From: Antiquaquibacter metalliresistens
GTDB taxonomy: Bacteria > Actinomycetota > Actinomycetes > Actinomycetales > Microbacteriaceae
DNA: 64,000 nt
Assembly: GCF_029211225.1 (NCBI RefSeq)
Contig: NZ_JARGEM010000008.1
Location: 1 to 64,000, forward strand
Reading direction: 5' to 3'
Under the pieces are notes generated by a model, which saw only the letters and a program-made list of their open reading frames with translations, made no database searches and had not been told where the DNA came from. Below, one piece after another: positions 25,643-32,485 of the stretch (its first letter is position 1; each line of letters begins with the position of its first letter). The position numbers were made by a program, and so were the translations under genes.

Positions 25643-27067
25643 TCAGCCGAACAGCTGCGCGAGGAACGGGTTGCGTTCGGCCTGACGCTCGAAGCCGGCC
25701 GTGTCGGTGACGCACACCGGGCACCAGTGTCCGGCGCGGAGCACGAGACGCGGTGACCCCATGAACGCGTGGCCGTCGGCGCAGGTCCACGGCAGTGGGG
25801 TCGCGTCGTCCACGCGTGCGGGTGCGTCGCCGAGTTCGCCGCCGCGGAAACGCGCGGCCTCGCGCAGCGTCGACCGCTTCCACGTCGAACGGCGTTGGCT
25901 CTCGTCGTACCCGTGATCGAGCAGCACGGGCACCCTCGACGGCGTCGGCGGCGAGAACGTGGACCAGTCGCCGATCGACTCCCACGCCTGTCGTGAACCG
26001 AAGTAGGCGCGAATGCGGGCCTCGTCGTTCTCGTTGATCCAGGACATCGGGCCGCGTTCGCCGCGGCAGAGCGGGGCGATGACCGAGCGCTTCACCAACC
26101 AGGTCGGGATGAACCGAGCCAGCCGCGTGAGCGCGCTCTGCTTCGCAACGGCATCCTCGAGGGCCTGTTCGAAGCCGCCGGAGCGGAAGTGCAGCAGGTC
26201 TTCCAGCGCGTCCGAGTCCGTGAACCACAGCCCGTGGAAGTTCTCGGTCGCGAACCAGTTGCGGTCATACCACCGGCGGATGTCGCGCACGCCGAGCGCC
26301 TGTCCGATGCGCAGCTGCAGTTCCCAGTTGGTCAGGCGCCAGCCCGCGCCGCCGCCGATGTTGTAGATACCGCCCCAGAACTCCTCGGGCGCGTCGTCTT
26401 CGCAGGCGTTGGCGATCAGCCGCGCGGAGTCCACCGCCGAAACCCACTCGAGCACGCCGCCGAGCGGCACGTGGAGCATGATGGCATCCCTGATCGCGAG
26501 CATGCCGGGATGGAAGATACCGGTCTGGCGCAGCCATGCCCAGCGCGGGAGTCCAGAGTCCACGAGCGCGCGTTCGGCGCTGATCTTGGACTGGGCGTAG
26601 TTGTCGTACTCCGACGGCGCCAGCGGGTCGCCGATCCGGCCCCAGTGCAACGGAGGGTTGCGATCGCCGAACTCCGCGACCGAGCCGATCATGATGACGG
26701 CGACGCTCGCGGGGTCGGGCTGCGCCCGCACCGCGGCGATGATGTTCAGCGCGCCGCCGACGTTCACCTCCGTCGTGCGCTGCGGATGCTCGTCGGCGTA
26801 CGGCGAGACGAGGGCGCCCAGGTGGGCGACGATGTCGCTGCGAGCCACGCACGACTCGACGGTCTGATACGAGGTGACGTCTCCGTACTGCACCGTCACC
26901 GACGGCTCGTGCGCGAACTCCTCGATGATGACGCGCTCCCGGTCGCCCGGCATCACCAGGGCGGTGACCTCGAAACGGTCGCTGCGCCGCACGAACTCGC
27001 GCAGCACCTCGATGCCCATGTTCCCCGTGGCCCCGGTGAGGAAGACCCTCTTCTTCGCAGCGACCAA
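25643..27067 (-). CDS. NAD-dependent epimerase/dehydratase with a C-terminal Cys-rich segment
   Basis: 474 residues, start at TTG 27067 behind a strong AGGAGG. The extended SDR Rossmann fold begins VFLTGATGNMGIEVL (G-x-x-G-x-x-G). The Y-x-x-x-K catalytic pair is visible as YAQSK near residue 165. About 150 residues beyond a normal SDR end in C-A-D-G-H and C-P-V-C motifs, which look like zinc ligands. The target sugar or lipid is unknown. It is last in a minus-strand run with the small Lys-rich, S4 and LRV genes. Confidence 0.8.
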   Translation of the reverse strand: MVAAKKRVFLTGATGNMGIEVLREFVRRSDRFEVTALVMPGDRERVIIEEFAHEPSVTVQYGDVTSYQTVESCVARSDIVAHLGALVSPYADEHPQRTTEVNVGGALNIIAAVRAQPDPASVAVIMIGSVAEFGDRNPPLHWGRIGDPLAPSEYDNYAQSKISAERALVDSGLPRWAWLRQTGIFHPGMLAIRDAIMLHVPLGGVLEWVSAVDSARLIANACEDDAPEEFWGGIYNIGGGAGWRLTNWELQLRIGQALGVRDIRRWYDRNWFATENFHGLWFTDSDALEDLLHFRSGGFEQALEDAVAKQSALTRLARFIPTWLVKRSVIAPLCRGERGPMSWINENDEARIRAYFGSRQAWESIGDWSTFSPPTPSRVPVLLDHGYDESQRRSTWKRSTLREAARFRGGELGDAPARVDDATPLPWTCADGHAFMGSPRLVLRAGHWCPVCVTDTAGFERQAERNPFLAQLFG

Positions 27068-27083
27068 TCCGCCTCCTGGAGTC

Positions 27084-27200
27084 CTAGGTGTCCTTGCGCT
27101 TGCCCGCGGCCTTGACCTTCTTGTCGGCGCGCTTCTCCTTCAGGGACTTGCTCGCCGCGGTCTTGTTCGACGGTGTCTTCTTCTGCGACTTATCAGCCAT
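27084..27200 (-). CDS. Small Lys-rich conserved-type protein (38 residues)
   Basis: The frame MADKSQKKTPSNKTAASKSL continues with 18 further mostly basic residues to a TAG. About 13 of 38 residues are Lys or Arg, with no hydrophobic core, so it is likely disordered and may bind nucleic acid. It lies 16 nt upstream of the epimerase and 39 nt downstream of the S4 gene on the same strand. Too short for usual gene calling. Function unknown. Confidence 0.6.
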   Translation of the reverse strand: MADKSQKKTPSNKTAASKSLKEKRADKKVKAAGKRKDT

Positions 27201-27239
27201 GGTGCGTCCTCCCGGAGCCGACGGCTCTGACTGCCGAGC

Positions 27240-27617
27240 CTACGCCCCGGGCGGCAGATCGCGACCGCGCAGTCGCTCCAGGTCGCGGCGCTCGCGCTTG
27301 GTCGGCCGCCCGGCGCCACGATCGCGGCGCGGGGCGATGCCGACCGTCTCGGGTTCGGGCTTGGGCGGACTCTCGTCGACGTAGGCGGTTGCCGCCACCG
27401 GCGCCGAGACCCGCTTGACGATCTCCTGGCGCACGCGCAGCACGCGGTCGAAGCCCGCGATGCGGATGCGCACCTCGTCGCCGATCGCCACGGACTGAGC
27501 CGCCTTGGCTCGCTCGCCGTTGACGCGCACGTGACCGGCGCGGCATCCCGCCGTCGCCGCGGAGCGCGTCTTGTAGACCCGCACCGCCCACAGCCAGCTA
27601 TCGATCCGCACCGCCAT
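27240..27617 (-). CDS. S4-domain RNA-binding protein (Hsp15/RqcP-like)
   Basis: 125 residues starting MAVRIDSWLWAVRVYKTRS, the opening of the Hsp15-type S4 domain (RLDKWLWxxRxxKTRSxA), followed by GHVRVNGERAKAAQSVAIGDEVRI. The tail, about 100-125, is Arg/Pro-rich. Such proteins bind rRNA or the 50S subunit with peptidyl-tRNA during rescue. It starts 2 nt after the stop of the LRV gene, so both are co-transcribed. Confidence 0.88.
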   Translation of the reverse strand: MAVRIDSWLWAVRVYKTRSAATAGCRAGHVRVNGERAKAAQSVAIGDEVRIRIAGFDRVLRVRQEIVKRVSAPVAATAYVDESPPKPEPETVGIAPRRDRGAGRPTKRERRDLERLRGRDLPPGA

Positions 27618-27619
27618 CG

Positions 27620-28063
27620 TCAGGCCGTGGCGAGTTCGGTCTTCCAGCCGACGAGGCCGCGCACCGTCTCGCTGCGATCCTGGGCGAGCCTGGCCATCGC
27701 ATCCTGCGGCACGAAGAAGTTCAGGGCGAGAAAGCCGCGCACGCGTTCGGCGGGATCGTCGACCAGCTCGCGCAGGATGTCGCACGGTGTCGACTCGTTG
27801 CGAGCGACGCACGCGCGCACGCCCTCGTCGGGGTCCCGGGCGAGCTCGGCCATCACGTCGTCGGGCGTGTGTGAGTCCAGCGCGACGCGCTCCCGGATCC
27901 GGGGGTTCGGGTCCGTGGCCAGCAGCCGCAGGCGGGCGAGCTTGCTCGGGGTGAACTCCGGTGCCGGATGCAGCGCCGCGGCTTGTTCGGCCGTGAGCAT
28001 CGCGGGTGCCATCGCCGCCATCTGCCGCCGTTGTGCGGGGGTGTTGAAGCGGATGCAGGACAT
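27620..28063 (-). CDS. Leucine-rich-repeat-variant (LRV-like) helical repeat protein
   Basis: 147 residues. From about 45 to the end are five repeats of about 24 residues, each with a pattern (L)A-x-D-P-x-x-x-V-R-x-x-(V/L)-A-x-(N)-x-x-x-P-x-x-x-(L): examples are LARDPDEGVRACVARNESTP and LVDDPAERVRGFLALNFFVP. These resemble LRV/HEAT-like right-handed solenoids. The start ATG 28063 is supported by TAGCGT 7 nt before it. A partner-binding role is expected; none is known. Confidence 0.72.
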   Translation of the reverse strand: MSCIRFNTPAQRRQMAAMAPAMLTAEQAAALHPAPEFTPSKLARLRLLATDPNPRIRERVALDSHTPDDVMAELARDPDEGVRACVARNESTPCDILRELVDDPAERVRGFLALNFFVPQDAMARLAQDRSETVRGLVGWKTELATA

Positions 28064-28070
28064 GCGCGAC

Positions 28071-28076
28071 ACGCTA
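28071..28076 (-). promoter_or_regulatory. -10 element (TAGCGT) for leaderless LRV gene
   Basis: On the minus strand, 7 nt before ATG 28063; probable promoter for the LRV-S4-Lys-rich-epimerase run. Confidence 0.5.
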
Positions 28077-28081
28077 GTCGA

Positions 28082-28894
28082 TCACGCGGTGGCGGTCTCC
28101 TTGGCACGCCGAGGCGGCAGCGGGATGATCGGCGAGGTGGTCGCCTGGTACTGCGCGTACTCGGGGTAGCGCGACCTGGTGATCGATTCGGTGAACACCG
28201 TGGAGCCGATGAACAGGGCGGTGAGCAGCACGGCGCCGATCACGGTCCACTGCAGCAGCGAGCCGGCGGCGATCGCGCCGAACAGGAACAGCACCCACCA
28301 CTGCGCCTGCTCGAAGAAGAAGTTGGGATGCCGCGAGTACTTCCACAGGCCGGTCTGCACGAATCGCGGCCTGAACGACTCGCCACCGGCACGCTTGGCC
28401 TGCTGGAAATTCCACTGCTGCTGGTCGGCGATCGTCTCTCCGACCAGCAGGCCGAGGAACACGACGGTCACCACAACGTCGAGCACGCCGAACGGGGTCG
28501 ACCGGTGCTCGTAGGCGGTGAAGGCGGGCAGGGCGATCAGCAGCAGGATCACGTTCTGGTAGAACGCGATGAACAGCAGATTGAACACCTGGAACGCGAG
28601 CGGACTCATGCGCTCCCGCAGGATCGGCCAACGGTAGTCCTCGACGCCCGAGTAGCCGCCCTTGCGCGCGAAGTTGAAGGTGAGCCGTGCGCCCCACAGC
28701 GTCACGAGCACGGCCATGACGTTGAGTCTCGGGTCGGCGAGTCCGGCGTAGATCGCGAACACCCATACGTACACCGCGGGGACGATCGACCACAGGCGGT
28801 CCACCCAGGAGTGATCGCGCGTGATGAGCGATGCGACCCAGACGAACAGGAAGACGGCGGCGGCGATGCCGGCCGCGACGATCAGAGGTGCCAT
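28082..28894 (-). CDS. DUF1295 membrane protein (steroid-reductase/isoprenylcysteine methyltransferase fold)
   Basis: 270 residues with about six hydrophobic helices. The C-terminal DUF1295 signature is present: QTGLWKYSRHPNFFFEQAQWW, in which R-H-P-N is the cofactor-binding motif shared with the ICMT/5-alpha-reductase superfamily. Earlier WVDRLWSIVP and LWGARLTFN are also typical. Reaction unknown. Confidence 0.88.
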   Translation of the reverse strand: MAPLIVAAGIAAAVFLFVWVASLITRDHSWVDRLWSIVPAVYVWVFAIYAGLADPRLNVMAVLVTLWGARLTFNFARKGGYSGVEDYRWPILRERMSPLAFQVFNLLFIAFYQNVILLLIALPAFTAYEHRSTPFGVLDVVVTVVFLGLLVGETIADQQQWNFQQAKRAGGESFRPRFVQTGLWKYSRHPNFFFEQAQWWVLFLFGAIAAGSLLQWTVIGAVLLTALFIGSTVFTESITRSRYPEYAQYQATTSPIIPLPPRRAKETATA

Positions 28895-28900
28895 GCGGGA

Positions 28901-28930
28901 ATCCTATTGCGTCGGGCGCGCCGATAGACT
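28901..28930. promoter_or_regulatory. Back-to-back leaderless promoters
   Basis: TAGGAT on the minus strand (28901-28906), 6 nt from ATG 28894, and TAGACT on the plus strand (28925-28930), 7 nt from GTG 28938. The -35 position of the plus promoter falls on the -10 of the minus one. Confidence 0.6.
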
Positions 28931-28937
28931 CGGGCGC

Positions 28938-29552
28938 GTGGGAGCGACGGCTGGCGAGGTGAGCAACCGGATCTTCACCGTCCCCAACGTGCTGAGCTTC
29001 ATCCGCCTGCTCCTGGTGCCGGTGTTCCTCGTGCTCATCGTCGTGGGCGAGGACGCATGGGCGCTCATCGTGCTGATCTTCTCGAGCATCAGCGACTACG
29101 TCGACGGGGTGATCGCCCGCCGCTTCGGGCAGATCTCGCGGCTCGGTCAGTTGCTCGACCCGGCGGCGGACCGGCTGTTCATCTTCGCCGCGCTCATCGG
29201 TCTCGCCACGCGTGGCGTCATTCCGTGGTGGCTGTTCGTGGTCATCGTCGCACGCGATGCGATGCTCGTGGTGCTCGGCATCGTGCTGGCCAACCATGGC
29301 TACGGCCCGCTTCAAGTGCATCACCTCGGCAAGGCGGCCACGCTCTTCCTGTTCTATGCGCTGCCGCTGCTCACGCTCGGCCAGGCCTTCCCGCACGTCG
29401 CATGGTGGGCCGACCCGATCGGCTGGGCCTTCGCGCTGTGGGGTGCGTTCCTCTACTGGTGGGCCGGCTTCGTGTACGCGCGCGAAGTCGCGCGGCTGAC
29501 GAGAATTCCGCGGGCCTCGCAGGCGCCCGGATCGGATACGCTGGAAAGCTAG
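28938..29552 (+). CDS. CDP-alcohol phosphatidyltransferase
   Basis: 204 residues from GTG. The CDP-alcohol motif D-x-x-D-G-x-x-A-R-x8-G-x3-D-x3-D is exact, with key residues D53, D56, G57, A60, R61, G70, D74 and D78. Six hydrophobic helices fit the family fold. It joins a CDP-activated lipid to an alcohol (glycerol-phosphate, inositol-phosphate or another polar head), giving a phospholipid; the acceptor cannot be assigned here. The FHA gene begins 12 nt after its stop. Confidence 0.93.
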   Translation: MGATAGEVSNRIFTVPNVLSFIRLLLVPVFLVLIVVGEDAWALIVLIFSSISDYVDGVIARRFGQISRLGQLLDPAADRLFIFAALIGLATRGVIPWWLFVVIVARDAMLVVLGIVLANHGYGPLQVHHLGKAATLFLFYALPLLTLGQAFPHVAWWADPIGWAFALWGAFLYWWAGFVYAREVARLTRIPRASQAPGSDTLES

Positions 29553-29558
29553 GGAGGT
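29538..29558 (+). promoter_or_regulatory. Internal promoter and ribosome binding site for the FHA gene
   Basis: TACGCT (29538-29543) lies inside the end of the upstream gene, and GGGAGG (29553-29558) lies 6 nt before the ATG. This transcript would have a short leader, unlike the leaderless neighbours. Confidence 0.45.
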
Positions 29559-29564
29559 TCAACG

Positions 29565-30062
29565 ATGGATGATTCCGAGACTCAGGGTCAGCCCGCTGAA
29601 ACGCCCCAGGGGGGCGCACTGTCCGGTGGTGCCGGCGATGACGCCACTGTCACGTTCGGTCAGGACTTCAGCGCGCAACTGGCGGCGCTCGACGGCGATG
29701 TCTCGCCCGAGGAGCTCGACGCGATCGCGGCGCTTCCGTCCGGGTCGGCGCTGCTCGTGGTGCGACGCGGGCCGAACACGGGGGCCCGTTTCCTGCTCGA
29801 CGCGGACGTGACGACGGTGGGGCGGCATCCGGAGGCCGATATCTTCCTGGATGACGTGACGGTCTCGCGCAGGCATGCCGAGTTCCTGCGCCACGGCACG
29901 GCTTTCGAGGTGCGGGATCTGGGTTCGCTCAACGGCACGTACTTCGACGGGGTGCGCATCGAGACGGCGCTGTTGAGCGATGGAGCAGAGGTGCAGGTCG
30001 GCAAGTTCCGGCTCACCTTCTATGCTTCGCGGCTCGATCTGGCCCACCTGGCCGGCCGGTAG
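29565..30062 (+). CDS. garA: GarA/OdhI-like FHA-domain protein
   Basis: 165 residues. The acidic N-terminal tail contains D-D-A-T-V-T-F (residues 25-31), similar in place to the ETTSVF kinase target of GarA/OdhI. The FHA domain (about 65-160) shows GRHPEADIFLDDVTVSRRHAEF and DLGSLNGTYFDGVRI, with the phosphothreonine-binding R, S-x-x-H and N-G. In mycobacteria and corynebacteria this protein inhibits 2-oxoglutarate dehydrogenase when unphosphorylated. Its stop base is the first base of the next gene's GTG. Confidence 0.92.
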   Translation: MDDSETQGQPAETPQGGALSGGAGDDATVTFGQDFSAQLAALDGDVSPEELDAIAALPSGSALLVVRRGPNTGARFLLDADVTTVGRHPEADIFLDDVTVSRRHAEFLRHGTAFEVRDLGSLNGTYFDGVRIETALLSDGAEVQVGKFRLTFYASRLDLAHLAGR

Positions 30063-30763
30063 TGCCCTCGGTACAACCCCAGCCGCGAACCACCGGTGGG
30101 GTGCATCTTCTCAGCATCGGTCAGGTGCTCGCGAAGCTGAGCCCCGAGTTCCCCGAGCTCACGCCATCGAAGCTGCGATTCCTCGAGGAGCGGCAGCTGG
30201 TCTCGCCCGCGCGCACCGAGTCGGGCTATCGCAAGTTCTCGCCGACCGATCTGGACCGACTGCGGTTCGTGCTGACGATGCAGCGCGATCACTACCTCCC
30301 GCTCAAGGTGATCCGGGGTTATCTCGCCGAGCTCGATGCCGGGCGAACGCCCGAATTGCCCGGCGGCCCGTCGGCGGCGACATCGATGCTCTCCGCGGAG
30401 CGCAGGTTCACCCGCGACGAGCTCGTTCGCGAGGCCGGGGCGACCCCCATGCTGCTCGCGGACGCCATCTCGGCGTCGTTGATCGTGCCGTCCGAGCTGT
30501 TCGGGGAGGACGTGTTGGCGGTGCTGACCTCGCTCGTGGAACTGCAGCGCTCGGGCATCGAACCACGTCACCTTCGCGGCTTCCGCGCCGCCGCGGAGCG
30601 CGAGCTGGGGCTCATCGAGAACGCGCTGATGCCCGTGTCACGTCGCAAGGATGCCTCCAGCCGCGCGCGTGCGGCGGAGATGGCGCGGGAGATCGCCGGT
30701 CAGCTCGAGATCGTGCGCAGCAGTCTCATCAGATCCGCCCTCACCCGTCTCGATTCGGTGTAG
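30062..30763 (+). CDS. MerR-family regulator resembling FtsR/Rv1828
   Basis: 233 residues from GTG, overlapping garA by one base. N-terminal helix-turn-helix: LLSIGQVLAKLSPEFPELTPSKLRFLEERQLVSPARTESGYRKFSPTDLDRLRFVL. This is the MerR subtype next to garA in corynebacteria (FtsR) and mycobacteria (Rv1828); FtsR activates ftsZ in Corynebacterium. A conserved element before merR2 and ftsZ is a candidate target. Confidence 0.9.
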   Translation: MPSVQPQPRTTGGVHLLSIGQVLAKLSPEFPELTPSKLRFLEERQLVSPARTESGYRKFSPTDLDRLRFVLTMQRDHYLPLKVIRGYLAELDAGRTPELPGGPSAATSMLSAERRFTRDELVREAGATPMLLADAISASLIVPSELFGEDVLAVLTSLVELQRSGIEPRHLRGFRAAAERELGLIENALMPVSRRKDASSRARAAEMAREIAGQLEIVRSSLIRSALTRLDSV

Positions 30764-30844
30764 CGTCGGTCGGGAGGTTCCGACACGCCCGGCGAGCTAC
30801 CGAGGATGCGGGCGCCGGGGTGGGTACCGTGGGTGTGACGCGAA

Positions 30845-30870
30845 ACACTCAGTGTCAACTTCAACTTGAG
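30845..30870. promoter_or_regulatory. Candidate MerR/FtsR operator before the second MerR gene
   Basis: Two abutting palindromes: ACACT-C-AGTGT (30845-30855), then TCAACTTCAACTTGAG (30855-30870). The latter read on the other strand is CTCAAGTTGAAGTTGA, matching 14 of 16 bases of an element before ftsZ at 61994. Confidence 0.6.
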
Positions 30871-30914
30871 GGTTCGGATCGTCCGGGCCCGGGTTCACGA
30901 TCCAAGGGGCAGCG

Positions 30915-31463
30915 ATGAGCGAACTCAGCCGCAACGAGGAGTCTCGCTACGACCTCGGATTGCTCTTCACCGACGGTCTTCCCGAGCTGGATGACGATGC
31001 CGGCTACCGCGGCGCCGTCGCGGCGCGCGCGGCGGGCATCAGCTACCGCCAACTGGACTACTGGGCTCGCACGCAGCTCGTCGAGCCGACGGTGCGCGGC
31101 GCGGCCGGCTCGGGTTCGCAGCGGCTCTACGGCTTCCGGGACATCCTCGTGCTCAAGCTCGTCAAGCGCCTGCTCGACACCGGCATCTCGCTGCAGCAGA
31201 TTCGGGTGGCGGTCAACCAGCTTCGCGAGGCCGGTATCAACGACCTCGCCCAGACGACGCTGATGAGCGATGGCGCGAGCGTGTACCTGTGCACCTCGAA
31301 CGACGAGGTCATCGACCTGGTCAGTCGCGGACAGGGCGTCTTCGGCATCGCGGTCGGCAAGGTGCTTCGCGAGGTGGAGCACGATCTCGTCGAGCTCGAT
31401 TCCGTCAAGGCCGCCGACCCGATGGACGAGCTCGCGGCCCGCCGCGCCACTCGCGCCTCCTAA
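30915..31463 (+). CDS. MerR-family regulator, second of the pair (Rv1830-like)
   Basis: 182 residues from an ATG after AAGGGG. The helix-turn-helix reads AGISYRQLDYWARTQLVEPTVRGAAGSGSQRLYGFRDILVLKLVKRLLDTGISLQQIRVAV. The C-terminal half lacks cysteines for metal sensing. In Mycobacterium the corresponding gene lies near garA with a bifunctional nuclease gene between; that gene is absent here. Confidence 0.88.
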   Translation: MSELSRNEESRYDLGLLFTDGLPELDDDAGYRGAVAARAAGISYRQLDYWARTQLVEPTVRGAAGSGSQRLYGFRDILVLKLVKRLLDTGISLQQIRVAVNQLREAGINDLAQTTLMSDGASVYLCTSNDEVIDLVSRGQGVFGIAVGKVLREVEHDLVELDSVKAADPMDELAARRATRAS

Positions 31464-31556
31464 CCGCGACCGACCCGGTCACGGCACCGTCTGGCATCCC
31501 GCTCTACGCGGGCTCGTCTGACGTGGCGTGCGGCGCGCCGAGGCCGATGGCTTGAG

Positions 31557-32366
31557 CTACGCGTCTTCGTTCGCGAAGTCGCCGATGCGCGCCGTGCGCA
31601 TCACGCGCTCGAGCAGCTGGTCGAAGTTGCGCGCCATCTCCTGCGCGGACTCGCCCGGCCACACGTGCAGCGGCTTCGCCGCGCCCTGCGCCTGCTGCAG
31701 CGAGGTGCGCTCCGGCAGCTGCGGCGAGAGCACGAGCGGCCCGAACATGTCGCGCAGTTCCTTGATGCGGAACTGGTGCTCCAGCGACTGCGAACGCAGC
31801 CGGTTGACGATGATGCCGAGCGGCTGAAGCCGGGGGGAGAGGCCGCGGCGGATCTCCTCGATCGCCCGCAGCGCACGGTCGGCGGCGGCGACGGAGAACA
31901 GGCCCGGCTCGGTGACGATCGTCACGCGATCGCTCGCAGCCCACGCCGTGCGGGTGAGCGCGTTGAGCGAAGGTGCGCAGTCGATCAGCACGAGGTCGTA
32001 GTCCGCCTCGACGTTGGCGAGCGCCTCCTCGAGCTTCCAGATGTCCCGGATGCTGGGGTGCGGCCCGTCGAAATTGATCGCGGACGGCGAGCCGATCAGC
32101 ACGTCCACCTTGCCGGGACGACCCTTCGTCCAGCCGGAGGGCGCGATCGCGGAGCGCACGATCTTCTCCTTGGGCGAGGCGAGCACGTCCGCGATGTTGA
32201 GGTGGCCGCCGACATCGATGTCCATGCCGGTCGAGACGTCGGACTGCGGATCGAGGTCGACCACGAGGGTGCGAAGGCCGCGAGCGAACGCTGCGGAGGC
32301 GAGCCCGAGCGTCACCGTGGTCTTGCCCACGCCTCCCTTGAGGGAGCTGACGCTGAGTACATGCAC
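31557..32366 (-). CDS. ParA/Soj-like ATPase
   Basis: 269 residues from GTG 32366 (VHVLSVSSLKGGVGKTT), with TATCGT 8 nt upstream. The deviant Walker A K-G-G-V-G-K-T-T opens the chain; Walker A' (LVVDLDPQSDVSTG) and Walker B (YDLVLIDCAPSLNAL) follow. ParA ATPases cycle on DNA and position chromosomes, plasmids or protein cargo. No ParB or parS is seen here. The frame extends upstream to GTG 32387. Confidence 0.88.
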   Translation of the reverse strand: MHVLSVSSLKGGVGKTTVTLGLASAAFARGLRTLVVDLDPQSDVSTGMDIDVGGHLNIADVLASPKEKIVRSAIAPSGWTKGRPGKVDVLIGSPSAINFDGPHPSIRDIWKLEEALANVEADYDLVLIDCAPSLNALTRTAWAASDRVTIVTEPGLFSVAAADRALRAIEEIRRGLSPRLQPLGIIVNRLRSQSLEHQFRIKELRDMFGPLVLSPQLPERTSLQQAQGAAKPLHVWPGESAQEMARNFDQLLERVMRTARIGDFANEDA

Positions 32367-32374
32367 GAGTAACG

Positions 32375-32380
32375 ACGATA
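32375..32380 (-). promoter_or_regulatory. -10 element (TATCGT) for the ParA gene
   Basis: On the minus strand, 8 nt before GTG 32366. Confidence 0.4.
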
Positions 32381-32485
32381 CCTTCACTGGTGTTAAAGAA
32401 CCTAAAACCCGGCACCGCAGTGGAAGGCTCGGGGCCGATTGCCAGTCTTCTCTCACCCTAAGCTTGGTGCAGTCGGAAGGACCGG

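Noticed and set aside
31464-31556. Terminator CCCGC-tcta-GCGGG between the MerR and ParA genes
   Set aside because: Only 5 bp of stem and no T-run; too weak to list as a feature.
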